A stretch of 64,000 nucleotides of DNA from Caldilineaceae bacterium (GCA_020634815.1 JACKBA010000022.1:1-64000), one strand, 5' to 3'. Counted from the first letter of the stretch, positions 35,901 through 46,081 are shown. A program made the numbers and translations. Notes: generated by a model not told the origin, from the sequence alone.

Positions 35901-36407
35901 CCGCGCCTGGCGGAGGACGTCGCCGGCGTGTGGCTGCACAAGCTGACGTGGGCGCGGCTGGGGCCGGGGGGCGTCTACCCGCTCTACTGGTACACGGACA
36001 ACATCTTCGCCCATGCGCTGCATCCCATCTTCGGGGCGTGGCGGCGCTTCATGGAAGACATTCCCCTGACCAACGGACGCTACGAAGACGCGGCCGCCAC
36101 CGTCACCAATCCCGACCTGCGCGTGCTGGGGCAGAAGGACACGACCGGCGGCCGGGCGCACCTGTGGATCGACAACCGCAACCACACGTGGCGTGCGGTC
36201 GTTGATGGTGCTTCCATCGCGCCGGTCAGCGGCGCCGTCACCGTGGCCATGGGCGAGCCGTATGCCCGCTACCGCGTTGAGTGGTTCGACACCGTAGACG
36301 GGCTGCCGACGACGACGGAGACGGTCATCGCCGACAGCCGCGGCTTTGTTGTGCTCTCACTGATGGATCTGGCAACCGATATCGCGGTCAAGTTGGAGCG
36401 GCAATGA
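32958..36407 (+). CDS. Secreted glycoside hydrolase-like protein with CBM, PKD and DUF5060 domains
   Basis: 1149 residues. N-terminal signal/anchor segment (RLLMLAAFCMAVAIVAAGALAL), FLPVI near residue 70, then a CBM4/9-like module (LLVNGDFERGTLDGWEAG, about 80-230), a PKD-like domain (ALSASGTRRVAATGRFTATV, about 235-310), a beta domain, and a DUF5060-like module (about 420-530). The C-terminal TIM-barrel part has two candidate catalytic glutamates: Glu 870 in WELVNE and Glu 968 in WGELG, the acid/base and nucleophile pattern of clan GH-A. It would act outside the cell on a beta-linked polysaccharide; the substrate is unknown. GGCAGGAG precedes adjacent ATGs at 32958 and 32961. Confidence 0.85.
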   Translation: MMPTRSDTTTRGRLLMLAAFCMAVAIVAAGALALAATRTAARDANLLHTPVRHAAGIGHTAQAPTLTHFLPVIAAPGPVNLLVNGDFERGTLDGWEAGNTATVELSTEEAHDGRYAACLANAGLRSAWVPVEPGAAYKLTAWIKIVEERETGDDLWGGFRLAVADYDWQTLAQRDDFLAATHGSDWVKAALTFTATTDAVLVDAGYFGGGGREQRTCIDDIALFRKRANQPPAVTATLSPARVPGGPAMQAFAVTGDDPDGAIARVLWEFGDGTRALSASGTRRVAATGRFTATVRVADDEGAVAVRTVRWEALDASAPTLAVAWPAAAHTTVASPTLLLTVTAGPTVTDVGVSSDRDEAVAADRTAQWQALLPLHPGANRILVQATDADGRIATDERIVRYVPPGRLALRDVDSPPTAVRWDPLEITFDLANSAATHPHLPYEPTPRPGLGWVDGVSVDVHFTPDAWQTVYTRPAFRQQRYDRALKDGREWLYPAGDPVWMVRFAPPLTGVWQYRIEAREAKGVAASAIYSFTVSAADSAGNHGPIGVAAADTRYFEFADGTPFLGAGHGTGFDAERFSYAATDLFDTVGGGNQNFFRWWLGGAIWGSAWQPWRSRTLEPDGYVPATGLTLDRAYGDGLASLRLDRANPIMFYGFDSGWPGLVDGRTYRLRVRWRTEGIDSPVDPALPYGVALKFTGWPEVGETAAEAPLTAHVHGDTPWHVAEADFTASGSFPDDYITLAFENASGGAAYVDAVTLQEVRPDGTLGPQLLRSPRMNSHLTFDDRRAAGVDAILREANERGIYFKLVISEKDEWLVNHLGPEGLPDPLGGNFFNGAGTPAHWLHAAYWRYLSARYGAFRAVHSWELVNETAPGFGDAFLLAADLARMAAADGNPHLASASTWATLAEDAWLHSAAAPIGYVDFHAYVNGTGWIEPKDELTADSARFFADYDQAALAAGFGKPVVWGELGIDGTATTDEEDPRLAEDVAGVWLHKLTWARLGPGGVYPLYWYTDNIFAHALHPIFGAWRRFMEDIPLTNGRYEDAAATVTNPDLRVLGQKDTTGGRAHLWIDNRNHTWRAVVDGASIAPVSGAVTVAMGEPYARYRVEWFDTVDGLPTTTETVIADSRGFVVLSLMDLATDIAVKLERQ

Positions 36408-36426
36408 ATGGCGCGGCAGGCAGCCG

Positions 36427-37707
36427 CTAATGCACCGGATAGCCGCCGTACTCGCGCACGGTCTCGTACATGGCCACCAGGTTCGCGATGGGCGTGTTGG
36501 GCTGCACGTTGTGGATCGTGTTGAAGACGAAGCCCCCGCCCGGCCCGAAGACGCGCATGCGCTCGCGCACCTCGGTGCGCACGTCCTCCGGCGTGCCGTT
36601 GGGCAGCGTCTGCTGCGTGTCGACGCCGCCGCCCCAGAAGGTGACGCGCTCGCCAAACTGGCGCTTCAGCTCGTGCGGGTCCATCATGGCCGCCGAGCAC
36701 TGCACGGGATTCATGATGTCAAAGCCGGCATCCAGGAAGTCGGGGATGAGCGCCATCACCGAACCGCACGAGTGGATGAAGGTCTTCCACGTCGTGTTGG
36801 CATGCACCCAGTCGTTGACGCGGCGGTGGAAGGGCTGGTAGAGCGTGCGGTACGCCTTGGGTGAGATGAAGGGGCCGCGCTGCGTGCCAAAGTCCGTGCC
36901 GGTGACGAAAATGATGTCGACGCGCTCGCCCACTGCGGCGTGGAGCTTCGCCAGGTTCTCCAGCGCAATCTCGCACTGGCGTTCGAAGACGGCGTAGATG
37001 TAGTCCTGGTTGGCTGCCGTGGCCATGTACCAATCCTCGATGGCGCGGATACCGCGCGGCATTTCCTTGAGCCAGGCGGCGGGCACCAGCGCGATGTCGC
37101 CAAAGCCCGTGCCGCCAAAGTCGGCGAAGATGGCGCGGTCGCTCTCGTTGCGGAGGCGTTCGGCTTCGACGCGGAAGTACTCGAGATCGACGTCGCTGAT
37201 CGGGCCGAACTCCTGCAAGTTGTCCTCGGGGTCGAGGTTGTCGTAGTCGACCTCACCCTGGCGCACGATGGCATCGAAGTAGAAGCCGTTCTTGGGCATG
37301 TGGCCGGACGGCGCCACCGACTTGTCGCCTTCCGGATACATGAGGATGCTGCCGTCCGGCTCCGGGTCGGTGTTGAAGCCTTCGGGCACCAGCACGGGCG
37401 TGCCGTCGAAATGCGTCCACGGCTTCCACGCGCTGTCGTTGCGAAAACCGAACATGGTGCGCGGGTGGCGCAACCCGACGACGTCGACACCCAGCGCATC
37501 GGCCAGGTCGTTCCTGATCTCGCCCAGCATCTGGTAGGGCTCGATGACCTTCACCGGCGTGCCCGGCGCGTCAAGCCCCAGTGCCTGGCGCAACTTGTAG
37601 ACCATGGTGACATTCATGCCCGTCACCAGGCTGCCGCCCAGGTCGAGCGGGATGCGGTCGGCTTCCTCATGGTTGATGGCGAGACGGACGCGTTCTCTGG
37701 AATTCAT
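36427..37707 (-). CDS. Uroporphyrinogen decarboxylase (URO-D) family protein
   Basis: 426 residues. The barrel begins MNSRERVRLAINHEEADRIPLDLG, typical of the MtaA/CmuA-like methyltransferase branch of the URO-D family rather than true HemE. A conserved HSCG (in FIHSCGSVMALIPDFLDAGF) is the expected zinc site of the methyltransferase branch. It may move methyl groups from corrinoids or O-methyl compounds; no corrinoid protein or partner methyltransferase is adjacent, so the substrate is open. AGGAGCGCCGCC precedes the ATG; the longer frame is rejected. It sits between secreted carbohydrate genes. Confidence 0.87.
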   Translation of the reverse strand: MNSRERVRLAINHEEADRIPLDLGGSLVTGMNVTMVYKLRQALGLDAPGTPVKVIEPYQMLGEIRNDLADALGVDVVGLRHPRTMFGFRNDSAWKPWTHFDGTPVLVPEGFNTDPEPDGSILMYPEGDKSVAPSGHMPKNGFYFDAIVRQGEVDYDNLDPEDNLQEFGPISDVDLEYFRVEAERLRNESDRAIFADFGGTGFGDIALVPAAWLKEMPRGIRAIEDWYMATAANQDYIYAVFERQCEIALENLAKLHAAVGERVDIIFVTGTDFGTQRGPFISPKAYRTLYQPFHRRVNDWVHANTTWKTFIHSCGSVMALIPDFLDAGFDIMNPVQCSAAMMDPHELKRQFGERVTFWGGGVDTQQTLPNGTPEDVRTEVRERMRVFGPGGGFVFNTIHNVQPNTPIANLVAMYETVREYGGYPVH

Positions 37708-37826
37708 GGCGGCGCTCCTGTGGTGACGTTGCGGGGGAGATCGGTGCTTTCCAGCATACCAGATAGTGCCCGCCCAGTGAGTGACACATGCCATCTTTTT
37801 ATCGGGTCGCCTGCCTCAAGAAACAA

Positions 37827-37855
37827 ACGCCCGGTGGCAGCCAGCCACCGGGCGT
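37827..37855 (-). terminator. Terminator of the amylopullulanase-type gene (distal hairpin)
   Basis: 12-bp stem ACGCCCGGTGGC / GCCACCGGGCGT with a 5-base loop. On the minus strand it is followed by TTGTTTCTTG, a moderately T-rich tail. Confidence 0.75.
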
Positions 37856-37867
37856 TCTCTCTGGGAG

Positions 37868-37902
37868 AATCTTCCCGGAAGCTCAGAGCTTCCGGGAAGA
37901 TT
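37868..37902 (-). terminator. Long hairpin just after the amylopullulanase-type gene
   Basis: 16-bp perfect stem AATCTTCCCGGAAGCT / AGCTTCCGGGAAGATT with a 3-base loop, 17 bases past the stop codon on the minus strand. With the second hairpin it makes a tandem end structure. Confidence 0.6.
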
Positions 37903-37919
37903 TTGAGGTGAACCTTGTC

Positions 37920-40900
37920 TCAGTTCCCGCAGGGCGCCACGTTGCGCCAGTTGGCGATCGTGTCGTTCACCGTCTGCACGCCGGTAGCCCCATAGTTGAG
38001 CGTAAGCGTGCGGTTGGCGATCTCTTCGCAGGCGCCGCCCTTCTCCACGAAGTCCCATGAACCGAGCGTGTACTTGTATTCGATCTGCGTGCCTTCCTTG
38101 CCCGTGAAGGTGATCGTCCAGACATTGCCGCCTGCCGGCGCCAGGCTGACGGCGCCGGGATTCCACTCCGGATAGCCGCCGTCGAGACGGTTGAGGGAGC
38201 CGGCGATGAAGACGGTAGCGTCGGCGGGCGTCGTGGCCGGCGCGGTCACGCTAAAGTTCAGCGTCACCGTGCGCAGCGCCGCCGTGCCGGTCGCTTCGTT
38301 GGAAACCCCCGAACGGTTGAAGGATGTATCGACCGCCTGCACGACGTAGAAGTAGCTCTGGTTCTCTTCCACCGACGTGTCCATGTAGGCGGTGGCGCCG
38401 GTGACGGTGGCGATGCGGGCGTAGGGGCCGCCGGCCGTGCTGCCGCGCAGCACTTCATAGCCGTGCAGCGCCACATCGTCGGTCGACGCGTCCCACGCCA
38501 GCGCGATGCCGGCCGGTGAACCGCTGACCACCTGCAGGTTGCCCGGCACGGAGGGCGCCGTGGTGTCGCCGCTCGCGTTGACGGTCAGCTTGCCCGGGTT
38601 GCCAGGCGCCGCATCCGCTGCGACCGGCCCGCTGAGATCGGCGTAGAGCCACGTGCGCCCGCCACTGGTGCTGTAGCGGTAGACGTAGTCGAAGCTGCCC
38701 GTCTGCTCCGGCAGCAGGCTGGCGACGAATTCGTCGTTGTTGCCGGCGTTGACGTTGAAGGACGCATCGACCCACGTCCAATCCACGTTGCCGGCCGGGT
38801 TGCTGCCCGCCGGGCCAAAGCCAAGCTGGGCCATGAGCGTCGGCGTGGCACCGGGCGCGCTGGTGACGCCGTCGATCCACACCTGGCCGTACGCGTTGGG
38901 CGTGCGGTTGACGGTGCTGATCGTGTGGTCCATGGTCGGCGGCCATTGCAGGTTCGCCCAGCCGATCTGGTAGCTCGGTACGGCCGATGCCTCGTTGGAG
39001 GCGGCGCCCACGTTGCCGGCCGCGTCCACGGCCTTGACCACGTAGAAGTATGCCTGCGCGTTGGTCAGGCCGCTGTCGGCGAAAGTGGTGCCGCTGCTCT
39101 CACCGGCCGGCACGTAGCCGCCACCGGTCACCGGGCTGCGGTAGACGCGATAGGACGCTGCGTCACTCACCGCGTTCCACGCCAGCGTGACCTGGCGATC
39201 GCCGGCGGTGGCGGTCAAGTTGGCGGGTGCTACCGGCGCCACGAGATCCTGTCCGGCTGCGGGCAGCAGGATCACGGCGCCCAGCGGCGGCAGCGTGACA
39301 TTGAGCACGCCGTTCGCTGCCGTGTAGGTCACCGGCGCCAGTTGCGGCACGCGGTAGAGTACTTCTTGAAGCTGCACATTCGCCGGCAGCATGCCGTTCA
39401 GCGGGATGGCGAGCGTCTGCGGCGTGCTGTTGCGGTTGATGGCCACCACGGCCGCCTGGTCGGGCGTGCGCAGGAGGTAGGCCATGGTACGGTTGGCGTC
39501 GTCGGTCAGCAGGAAGGTCATCTCGCCGTTGCGGAAGACCGGGTTCTGCCGGCGCAGGCTCGTCAGCGTGGCGTAGTGGCGGAAGAGGCGCTGATCGCCG
39601 CCCGCGCCGGCCGGCCCGACGCCGGTCCACGGGAAGGTGCGGCGGTCGTCCGGGTCGTCATCGCCGTTGAGGCCGATCTCGTCGCCGTAGTAGATGGTCG
39701 GCGCGCCGGGGATCGTCATCTGCACGACGGCCGCCAGCATGAGCCGCGCCTTGCCTTCGGCGAGGTTGGCGGCGTTGAACTCGCGATCCTCGCGGTTGCG
39801 CTCACCCGGCGTCAGCGCCCACAGGATGCGCTGCGTGTCATGGCTGCCCATGAGATTGAGCAGGGTGTAGTAGGCGGCGTCCGGGTAATCCTCGCGCACG
39901 GAGATCAGCTTTTCGGCAAAGAGGCTCGGCGGCTGGTTGCTCTGGCCGTCGTCCACGAAGCCCTTATCGTCGACCTTGCCGAAGAAGCCGAGGATGGCGT
40001 TACGGAAGCGGTAGTTCATGGCCGTGTCGGCCTGGTCGCCCAGAACCTTGGGCAGCACTTCGAACTTCTTCCACAACTCGCCGATGATGGGAGCGTCGGG
40101 CCTGGTCGCCTTGACCGCGGCGCGGAAGGCAGGCCAGAAGTCAGCCGGGAAGGAGCCGTCGCCCATGACGTCGAGACGCCAGCCGGCCGCGCCCAGGTTG
40201 AGCCAGTAGCGCGCCACGGCATCGTTGGCGGCGTAGACCAGGTTGCGCACTTCCGGGTTGTACTTGTCGAGCACCGGCAGGCTGTCAAAGCCGAACCAGG
40301 CGTCGTAGGTCATTGTGTTCGGGCCATCCGGTCCGGCACAAGGGCCGCCGGCCATGGCGCGGAAGGTGAACCAGGAGCGGTAGGGCGAATCGACGCTTTC
40401 GCACGCGCCGACTGTGGCGAAATGGCCGTAGCGGTCGAAGTAGGCGCTGTCCGACGAGACGTGGTTGAAGACGCCGTCGAGCACGATGCGGATGCCCTGC
40501 TGCTCGGCCAGCTTTACGAGTTGTTGGAACTCCTGGTTGGTGCCGAAGAACTTGTCGACCTGGTAGTAATCTTGCGTGTCGTAGGCGTGGTTGGAACCGG
40601 CTTCGAAGATGGGGTTCAGATAGATGACGGTGACGCCCAGCGCCTTGAGATAATTCAGCCGCTGCATGATGCCGCGCAAGTCGCCGCCGAAGTAGTCGCG
40701 GCCGCGCGGGGCTTCGTTGCATGGCTGCGCTGCGTTCTGGTAGGCGCGGCAGTAGCCTTCGGGCAGATCGCCCCAGTTCTTGATGATGATCTGGTCGAGC
40801 GATTCGGGCGGGAAGCCGTAGCGCGGCTCGTTGCCCTTGGGGTTGTTGTTGGATCGACCGTCGCGGAAGCGGTCCGGGAAGATCTGGTAGACGACGGCGT

Positions 40901-42260
40901 TCTGCATCCACGAGATGGGTTGGAAGGCCGGGTCGTAGACGGTGATGACGTAGCCGTTGTCGCGCACGCCGGGCCGCGCTTCGCCCCAGCCGCCGTTGCG
41001 GAAGTCGTCGTCGTCGTAGAAGGCTGTCGCCGTGCCGTCCTGTACGATGAAGCGATAGTAGAGCGTCGTCGGCACATCCGGGGTAACGGTCGTCTGCCAG
41101 AAGTCGCACACCTTGTCGGGCTGGCTGGCATCGTAGCAGGAGACGCCGGAGGCCACGCGTTCCATGTCGAGGAAGCTCTGCGCATTGGCGGTCGTGTTCC
41201 AGACGCGCACGCGCACGCCCGTCACGTCGTTGGCGTAGGTGCGGAAGCGCAGCGTCACCGTGTCGTTGGGGTTGACGGCGCCAAAGGGCACGCGATAGAG
41301 GCTGTCGTGCGAGTCGTGGCCCAGGCCGAAGTATTCAATGTTGTTGTCGGGACCGGAGCCGCCGCCCTGCACTGTGATCGTCAGGACATTGGTCGCGCTG
41401 TCAAAGCTGAACTCGACCGTGCCGCCCGCCGGCACCGTGAAGGGGATGTTGGCGCCACCTTGCACGCCGCCCTGGCCGAAGTTTACATCCCAGCTTTCGT
41501 TGAGCGCGACCTTGGCCTCGTAGCTGCCGGCCGGGATCTGGTCGGTGCTGAAGGTGTAGGTGCCGTCGCCGTCGACATCTTGCAGCCAGGAGCGCAGGCA
41601 ATCGGGCTGCCAGTCGCCGGCACAGCCGATTTCGCTCTGGAAGGAGCCGGGCACGGAGGCGATGACGCTGTTGCGGTTGCTGGTGACCCAGTTCGACTTG
41701 TGGTCATAGAAGAACTTGACGTTGTCGCTGTTGCTCAGGTTGAGCGCGATGTTGGCGCCACCCGGCACTGCGTTGGCGCCGTAGTTCTCGTCCCACGTGC
41801 CGTTGAGCGCGGCCTTGTATTCGTAGCTGCCGGCGGGCAGGGCGAAGGTCGCCTGCCAGACGTCGTCGTCGGCATCGAAGAGCAGCGCGCTGCTCGTGCA
41901 CGCCGGGTCCCAGTCACCGCCGCAGCCAAGCTCGCTTTGCAGCGAACCGACAATGACGACGCCGGAAGGCGGTGGTGTGTTCGCGGCCAGCGAGATCGGT
42001 GCGGGCGCTTGCGTCTCGTCGGGCGCAGGCGCCGTCGGCAGCGTGACGGGTGGGGCTGCCGGCGCCTGTGCCTGGCTAAGGCCGGCGCTGCCGGTCGTCT
42101 GGATCGCCGGCAGGAAGAGGCGGCCTGCTGCATCGGGCGCGGTGGCCGGCTCCTGCTGCCACGCCTGTGGCGTGCCGGGCGCCGCCGTTGCCGGCAACGG
42201 CAGCAGCGATGCCACCATCGCCAGCAGCAAGAGCAGATAGGTCAGCTTTCGTTTGCTCAC
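37920..42260 (-). CDS. Secreted multidomain GH13 amylase/pullulanase
   Basis: 1446 residues, GTG start behind AAAGGAGAAA. Signal peptide (LTYLLLLLAMVASLLPLPATA), FLPAI at residues 49-53, two X25-like pullulanase modules (each starting GSLQSELGC/GSFQSEIGC), and an N-terminal CBM34-like domain. The GH13 barrel has LDGVFNH, the nucleophile Asp 697 (GWRLDVM), the acid/base Glu 728 (IIGELW) and Asp 808 (MGSHD). After it come a C-terminal beta domain, a fibronectin type III domain, a further beta module, a second Fn3 and a CBM20-like starch-binding domain at the end (FIAGSLNRL, YKYTLGSWDFVEKGG). It would digest starch or pullulan at the cell surface. The tandem hairpins downstream end it. Confidence 0.93.
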   Translation of the reverse strand: MSKRKLTYLLLLLAMVASLLPLPATAAPGTPQAWQQEPATAPDAAGRLFLPAIQTTGSAGLSQAQAPAAPPVTLPTAPAPDETQAPAPISLAANTPPPSGVVIVGSLQSELGCGGDWDPACTSSALLFDADDDVWQATFALPAGSYEYKAALNGTWDENYGANAVPGGANIALNLSNSDNVKFFYDHKSNWVTSNRNSVIASVPGSFQSEIGCAGDWQPDCLRSWLQDVDGDGTYTFSTDQIPAGSYEAKVALNESWDVNFGQGGVQGGANIPFTVPAGGTVEFSFDSATNVLTITVQGGGSGPDNNIEYFGLGHDSHDSLYRVPFGAVNPNDTVTLRFRTYANDVTGVRVRVWNTTANAQSFLDMERVASGVSCYDASQPDKVCDFWQTTVTPDVPTTLYYRFIVQDGTATAFYDDDDFRNGGWGEARPGVRDNGYVITVYDPAFQPISWMQNAVVYQIFPDRFRDGRSNNNPKGNEPRYGFPPESLDQIIIKNWGDLPEGYCRAYQNAAQPCNEAPRGRDYFGGDLRGIMQRLNYLKALGVTVIYLNPIFEAGSNHAYDTQDYYQVDKFFGTNQEFQQLVKLAEQQGIRIVLDGVFNHVSSDSAYFDRYGHFATVGACESVDSPYRSWFTFRAMAGGPCAGPDGPNTMTYDAWFGFDSLPVLDKYNPEVRNLVYAANDAVARYWLNLGAAGWRLDVMGDGSFPADFWPAFRAAVKATRPDAPIIGELWKKFEVLPKVLGDQADTAMNYRFRNAILGFFGKVDDKGFVDDGQSNQPPSLFAEKLISVREDYPDAAYYTLLNLMGSHDTQRILWALTPGERNREDREFNAANLAEGKARLMLAAVVQMTIPGAPTIYYGDEIGLNGDDDPDDRRTFPWTGVGPAGAGGDQRLFRHYATLTSLRRQNPVFRNGEMTFLLTDDANRTMAYLLRTPDQAAVVAINRNSTPQTLAIPLNGMLPANVQLQEVLYRVPQLAPVTYTAANGVLNVTLPPLGAVILLPAAGQDLVAPVAPANLTATAGDRQVTLAWNAVSDAASYRVYRSPVTGGGYVPAGESSGTTFADSGLTNAQAYFYVVKAVDAAGNVGAASNEASAVPSYQIGWANLQWPPTMDHTISTVNRTPNAYGQVWIDGVTSAPGATPTLMAQLGFGPAGSNPAGNVDWTWVDASFNVNAGNNDEFVASLLPEQTGSFDYVYRYSTSGGRTWLYADLSGPVAADAAPGNPGKLTVNASGDTTAPSVPGNLQVVSGSPAGIALAWDASTDDVALHGYEVLRGSTAGGPYARIATVTGATAYMDTSVEENQSYFYVVQAVDTSFNRSGVSNEATGTAALRTVTLNFSVTAPATTPADATVFIAGSLNRLDGGYPEWNPGAVSLAPAGGNVWTITFTGKEGTQIEYKYTLGSWDFVEKGGACEEIANRTLTLNYGATGVQTVNDTIANWRNVAPCGN

Positions 42261-42436
42261 AGGTTATTTCTCCTTTGAAATGGATAGAAAACGGCGCGCG
42301 TAGTGCGTCGCTGCGCGGGCGCGCCGTGGGTTCTCTCATGGGATCGGGTTGCAGCCATAGCGGGTGCGGAGTGGGGCGGTGAGTTTGAGGATAACGTCAT
42401 TGATTCGGGCTGGCTGAAATCTCACGCAACAAAACA

Positions 42437-42460
42437 GCAGCGCCCATCTTTGGGCGCTGC
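42437..42460 (-). terminator. Hairpin between the two GH13 genes
   Basis: Perfect 10-bp stem GCAGCGCCCA / TGGGCGCTGC with loop TCTT. On the minus strand it is followed by TGTTTTGTTG. It can terminate the alpha-glucosidase transcript, but it also overlaps the expected start of the next promoter, so it may instead be an operator. Confidence 0.6.
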
Positions 42461-42461
42461 C

Positions 42462-42492
42462 ATTATACAACTCGTGGATAAAGCGCTGTCAA
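42462..42492 (-). promoter_or_regulatory. Candidate promoter for the amylopullulanase-type gene
   Basis: On the minus strand TTGACA (42492-42487), a 19-base spacer and TATAAT (42467-42462). About 200 bases of 5' leader would follow. Two TCG-rich palindromic words just upstream (CGTTTTCG at 42507-42514 and GTTTCGAAAC at 42525-42534) resemble LacI-type half-sites, which would suit sugar regulation. Confidence 0.5.
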
Positions 42493-42534
42493 AACGCAGG
42501 ACATTACGTTTTCGATACGTGTTCGTTTCGAAAC

Positions 42535-44139
<1,605 letters not shown>

Positions 44140-44183
44140 GATCTCTGTCCCCCTTGAAACATATTGATAGCGGTGCTGGCGTT

Positions 44184-44582
44184 TTAATCACTCAGTTCTT
44201 GAAAGTGGGCTTCAAACCACTTCAGTAGTTCGAGAATGCTCATGGGTTTGTCCGGCTGGACATCTTGCTCGTCCACAACGTGAACGTGATAGGGGAAGTT
44301 GCCCAACTCGGGATGATCCGGGGTGCTGTCCCACCGGCGACGCAAGACTTTCCTGGCGCCATCCATCCATTGATGACGATAGTCAACCGTTTTGATTGCC
44401 TCGACGTCCAGCACAAAGTACTCGGCAGCTTCCAGGAAGTCGCCGTTGACGAGTGTTGCGCGCAGCCGGAGGTAACCGTCATCGGAGTTTGTCCAGACAC
44501 GGAGGACGTGGAAGTTCTCCAGGACTGGGCTGCTGACAAGTGCAAGCTCAATCTCCGCCACATAGGAAGCTGGTTCGATCAC
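44184..44582 (-). CDS. TumE-like toxin (DUF6516 family)
   Basis: 132 residues starting at the GTG (44582) that overlaps the upstream antitoxin's TGA as GTGA. The sequence pattern (YFVLDVEAIKTVDYRHQW, RWDSTPDHPELGNFPYHVH) matches the TumE/DUF6516 family of predicted toxins. A frame reaching 44654 exists, but the coupled GTG is more likely. Translational coupling to the antitoxin is the usual control. Biochemical target not established by the sequence. Confidence 0.8.
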   Translation of the reverse strand: MIEPASYVAEIELALVSSPVLENFHVLRVWTNSDDGYLRLRATLVNGDFLEAAEYFVLDVEAIKTVDYRHQWMDGARKVLRRRWDSTPDHPELGNFPYHVHVVDEQDVQPDKPMSILELLKWFEAHFQELSD

Positions 44583-44890
44583 GTTGCACTTTCGCCGCGG
44601 AGAATGTGCAGCCGTGCCCGAATGCGATTTCGCATCTTGCAGAACGCGTTCCATTCCATGTAATCGGCGCTGTCGGACAACTCGCCACTTTGGAATTGCT
44701 GCCAGAACTCGTCAGATGACAGCTTGTGCGCTGTCTCAAAACGGCGCAATTCACCCTCTATGCGTTGCAGATCGGCCTCATCTCGCTCAACCTGGCGTTC
44801 AACGATCTTGCGCAGCGCATTGTCGATGAACGAGTCGTGAAATCCTGCTGCATAGAGTGATTGAAGGTTATCGAGCACTTGCATCGTCAT
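44579..44890 (-). CDS. TumA-like antitoxin
   Basis: 103 residues. Strongly helical, charged sequence with DEADLQRIEGELRRFETAHK followed by SSDEFWQQFQSGELSDSADYMEWNAF, the pattern of the small partner genes that precede TumE toxins. A second ATG lies two codons downstream. It is not part of the long upstream open frame, which shadows the aldo/keto reductase gene. The pair is flanked by unrelated metabolic genes, as is common for mobile toxin-antitoxin modules. Confidence 0.7.
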   Translation of the reverse strand: MTMQVLDNLQSLYAAGFHDSFIDNALRKIVERQVERDEADLQRIEGELRRFETAHKLSSDEFWQQFQSGELSDSADYMEWNAFCKMRNRIRARLHILRGESAT

Positions 44891-44967
44891 GGCATCGATT
44901 CTCACCAGAAGTTCTAGAGCCGCTGCTCGTTCCCACGAACAGTTCAAACATCGGTCTTCATAGTATA

Positions 44968-45966
44968 TCAGATTCGCATCTTCATCCACGGCGCCGAGTT
45001 GTGGAAGTTCGCCACCGCGCTGCCCGGCGGGTTGATGGTGTCGCACGCCTGGCGCAGCTCGTCGGAGAGCGTCATCTCCAGGATGGGCAGCACGTGTTCC
45101 AGTTGCGCCACGGTGCGCGGGCCGTAGAGCGGCGCGGTGATGCCCGGCTGCTCCTTCACCCACAGCAGGCCGAGCTGCGCCGGCGGGATGCCGGCCGCTT
45201 CCGCCAGCGCCACGAAGCGATCGCCCGCGGCGATGCCCGCCGCCGAGACGCGCTCGGCGTAGATGCCGCCACGCAACGCCGCCCGCGACTCCGGCGGGAA
45301 GTGCGTCGCGTCGCGATAGCGCCCCACGAGGATCCCGGCCGCCAGCGAACCCCACGGCAGCAAGCCCAGCCCATATTTTTGGGCCAGCGGCGCCAGTTCG
45401 TTCTCCATGCGCCGGTCGAGCAGGTTGTAGGGCGGCTGCTCGGAGACGAAGCGTGCAAAGCCGCGCTGCCCGCTCACCATGAGCGCCTCCATTATCTGCC
45501 ACGCCGGGTGCGTCGTCGTGCCGATGTAGCGCACCTTGCCGTCGCGCACCAGCATGTCCAGCGCGTAGAGCGTCTCGTCCACGGGGATCTCCGGCGAGGG
45601 GCGGTGCAACTGGTAGAGATCGATGTGGTCGGTCTGCAAGCGGCGCAGCGACGCCTCGCACGCGGCCAGGATGTGGCGCCGAGAGTTGCCGCGATCGTTC
45701 GGGCCCGGTCCCACCGGGTAGTGCACCTTGGTGGCGACGACGACTGCGTGCCGGTTGCCGCGCTCATGCAGCCAGTGGCCGATGAAGCGCTCGCTGTCGC
45801 CACCCGAGTAGCTGTTGGAGGTGTCGATGAGGTTGATGCCACCCGCCACAGCGCGATCGAGGATGGCGTGCGCCGTCGCTTCCGGCAGCGGGTTGGCGAA
45901 GTTATCGGTGCCCAGCCCGAGCGGGGCGACCTTGAGGCCGGTGCGGCCAAGCGTGCGGTAGTTCAT
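44968..45966 (-). CDS. Aldo/keto reductase
   Basis: 332 residues; starts MNYRTLGRTGLKVAPLGLG. The catalytic Asp and Tyr lie in LIDTSNSYSGGDSERF, Lys in VVATKVHYPVG, and His in LYQLHRPSP. Same superfamily as the reductase at 3414 but a distinct sequence. NADPH-dependent oxidoreductase of unknown substrate. The ribosome binding site is weak; transcribed toward the toxin-antitoxin pair, with about 75 bases between. Confidence 0.93.
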   Translation of the reverse strand: MNYRTLGRTGLKVAPLGLGTDNFANPLPEATAHAILDRAVAGGINLIDTSNSYSGGDSERFIGHWLHERGNRHAVVVATKVHYPVGPGPNDRGNSRRHILAACEASLRRLQTDHIDLYQLHRPSPEIPVDETLYALDMLVRDGKVRYIGTTTHPAWQIMEALMVSGQRGFARFVSEQPPYNLLDRRMENELAPLAQKYGLGLLPWGSLAAGILVGRYRDATHFPPESRAALRGGIYAERVSAAGIAAGDRFVALAEAAGIPPAQLGLLWVKEQPGITAPLYGPRTVAQLEHVLPILEMTLSDELRQACDTINPPGSAVANFHNSAPWMKMRI

Positions 45967-46052
45967 TGTCTGCGTTCCAGTCGATCAACAGGACAGAGAA
46001 AGGGCGCTTGTGAGCAGCGCGGAGATTGTCAACGAATAGTAAGCATATCCCG

Positions 46053-46081
46053 TTGACATTGAAAACGCCACCTGGATAAGA
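46053..46081 (+). promoter_or_regulatory. Candidate sigma70 promoter for the response regulator
   Basis: TTGACA (46053-46058), a 17-base spacer and ATAAGA (46076-46081). It lies about 95 bases upstream of the ATG. The -35 box is perfect and the -10 is weak. Confidence 0.5.

Noticed and set aside
38925..42278. 1117-codon open frame on the plus strand antisense to the amylopullulanase-type gene
   Set aside because: It has no domain, is rich in Arg/His/Ala/Gly as expected for a GC-rich shadow, and the minus-strand gene is unmistakable. The same holds for long antisense frames at 4924-6471, 9344-10792, 14766-16403, 30994-33141 and 32793-34667.
44579..45661. 360-codon frame extending the antitoxin upstream
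   Set aside because: Its first 250 residues are the shadow of the aldo/keto reductase; only the last 103 have the antitoxin pattern.
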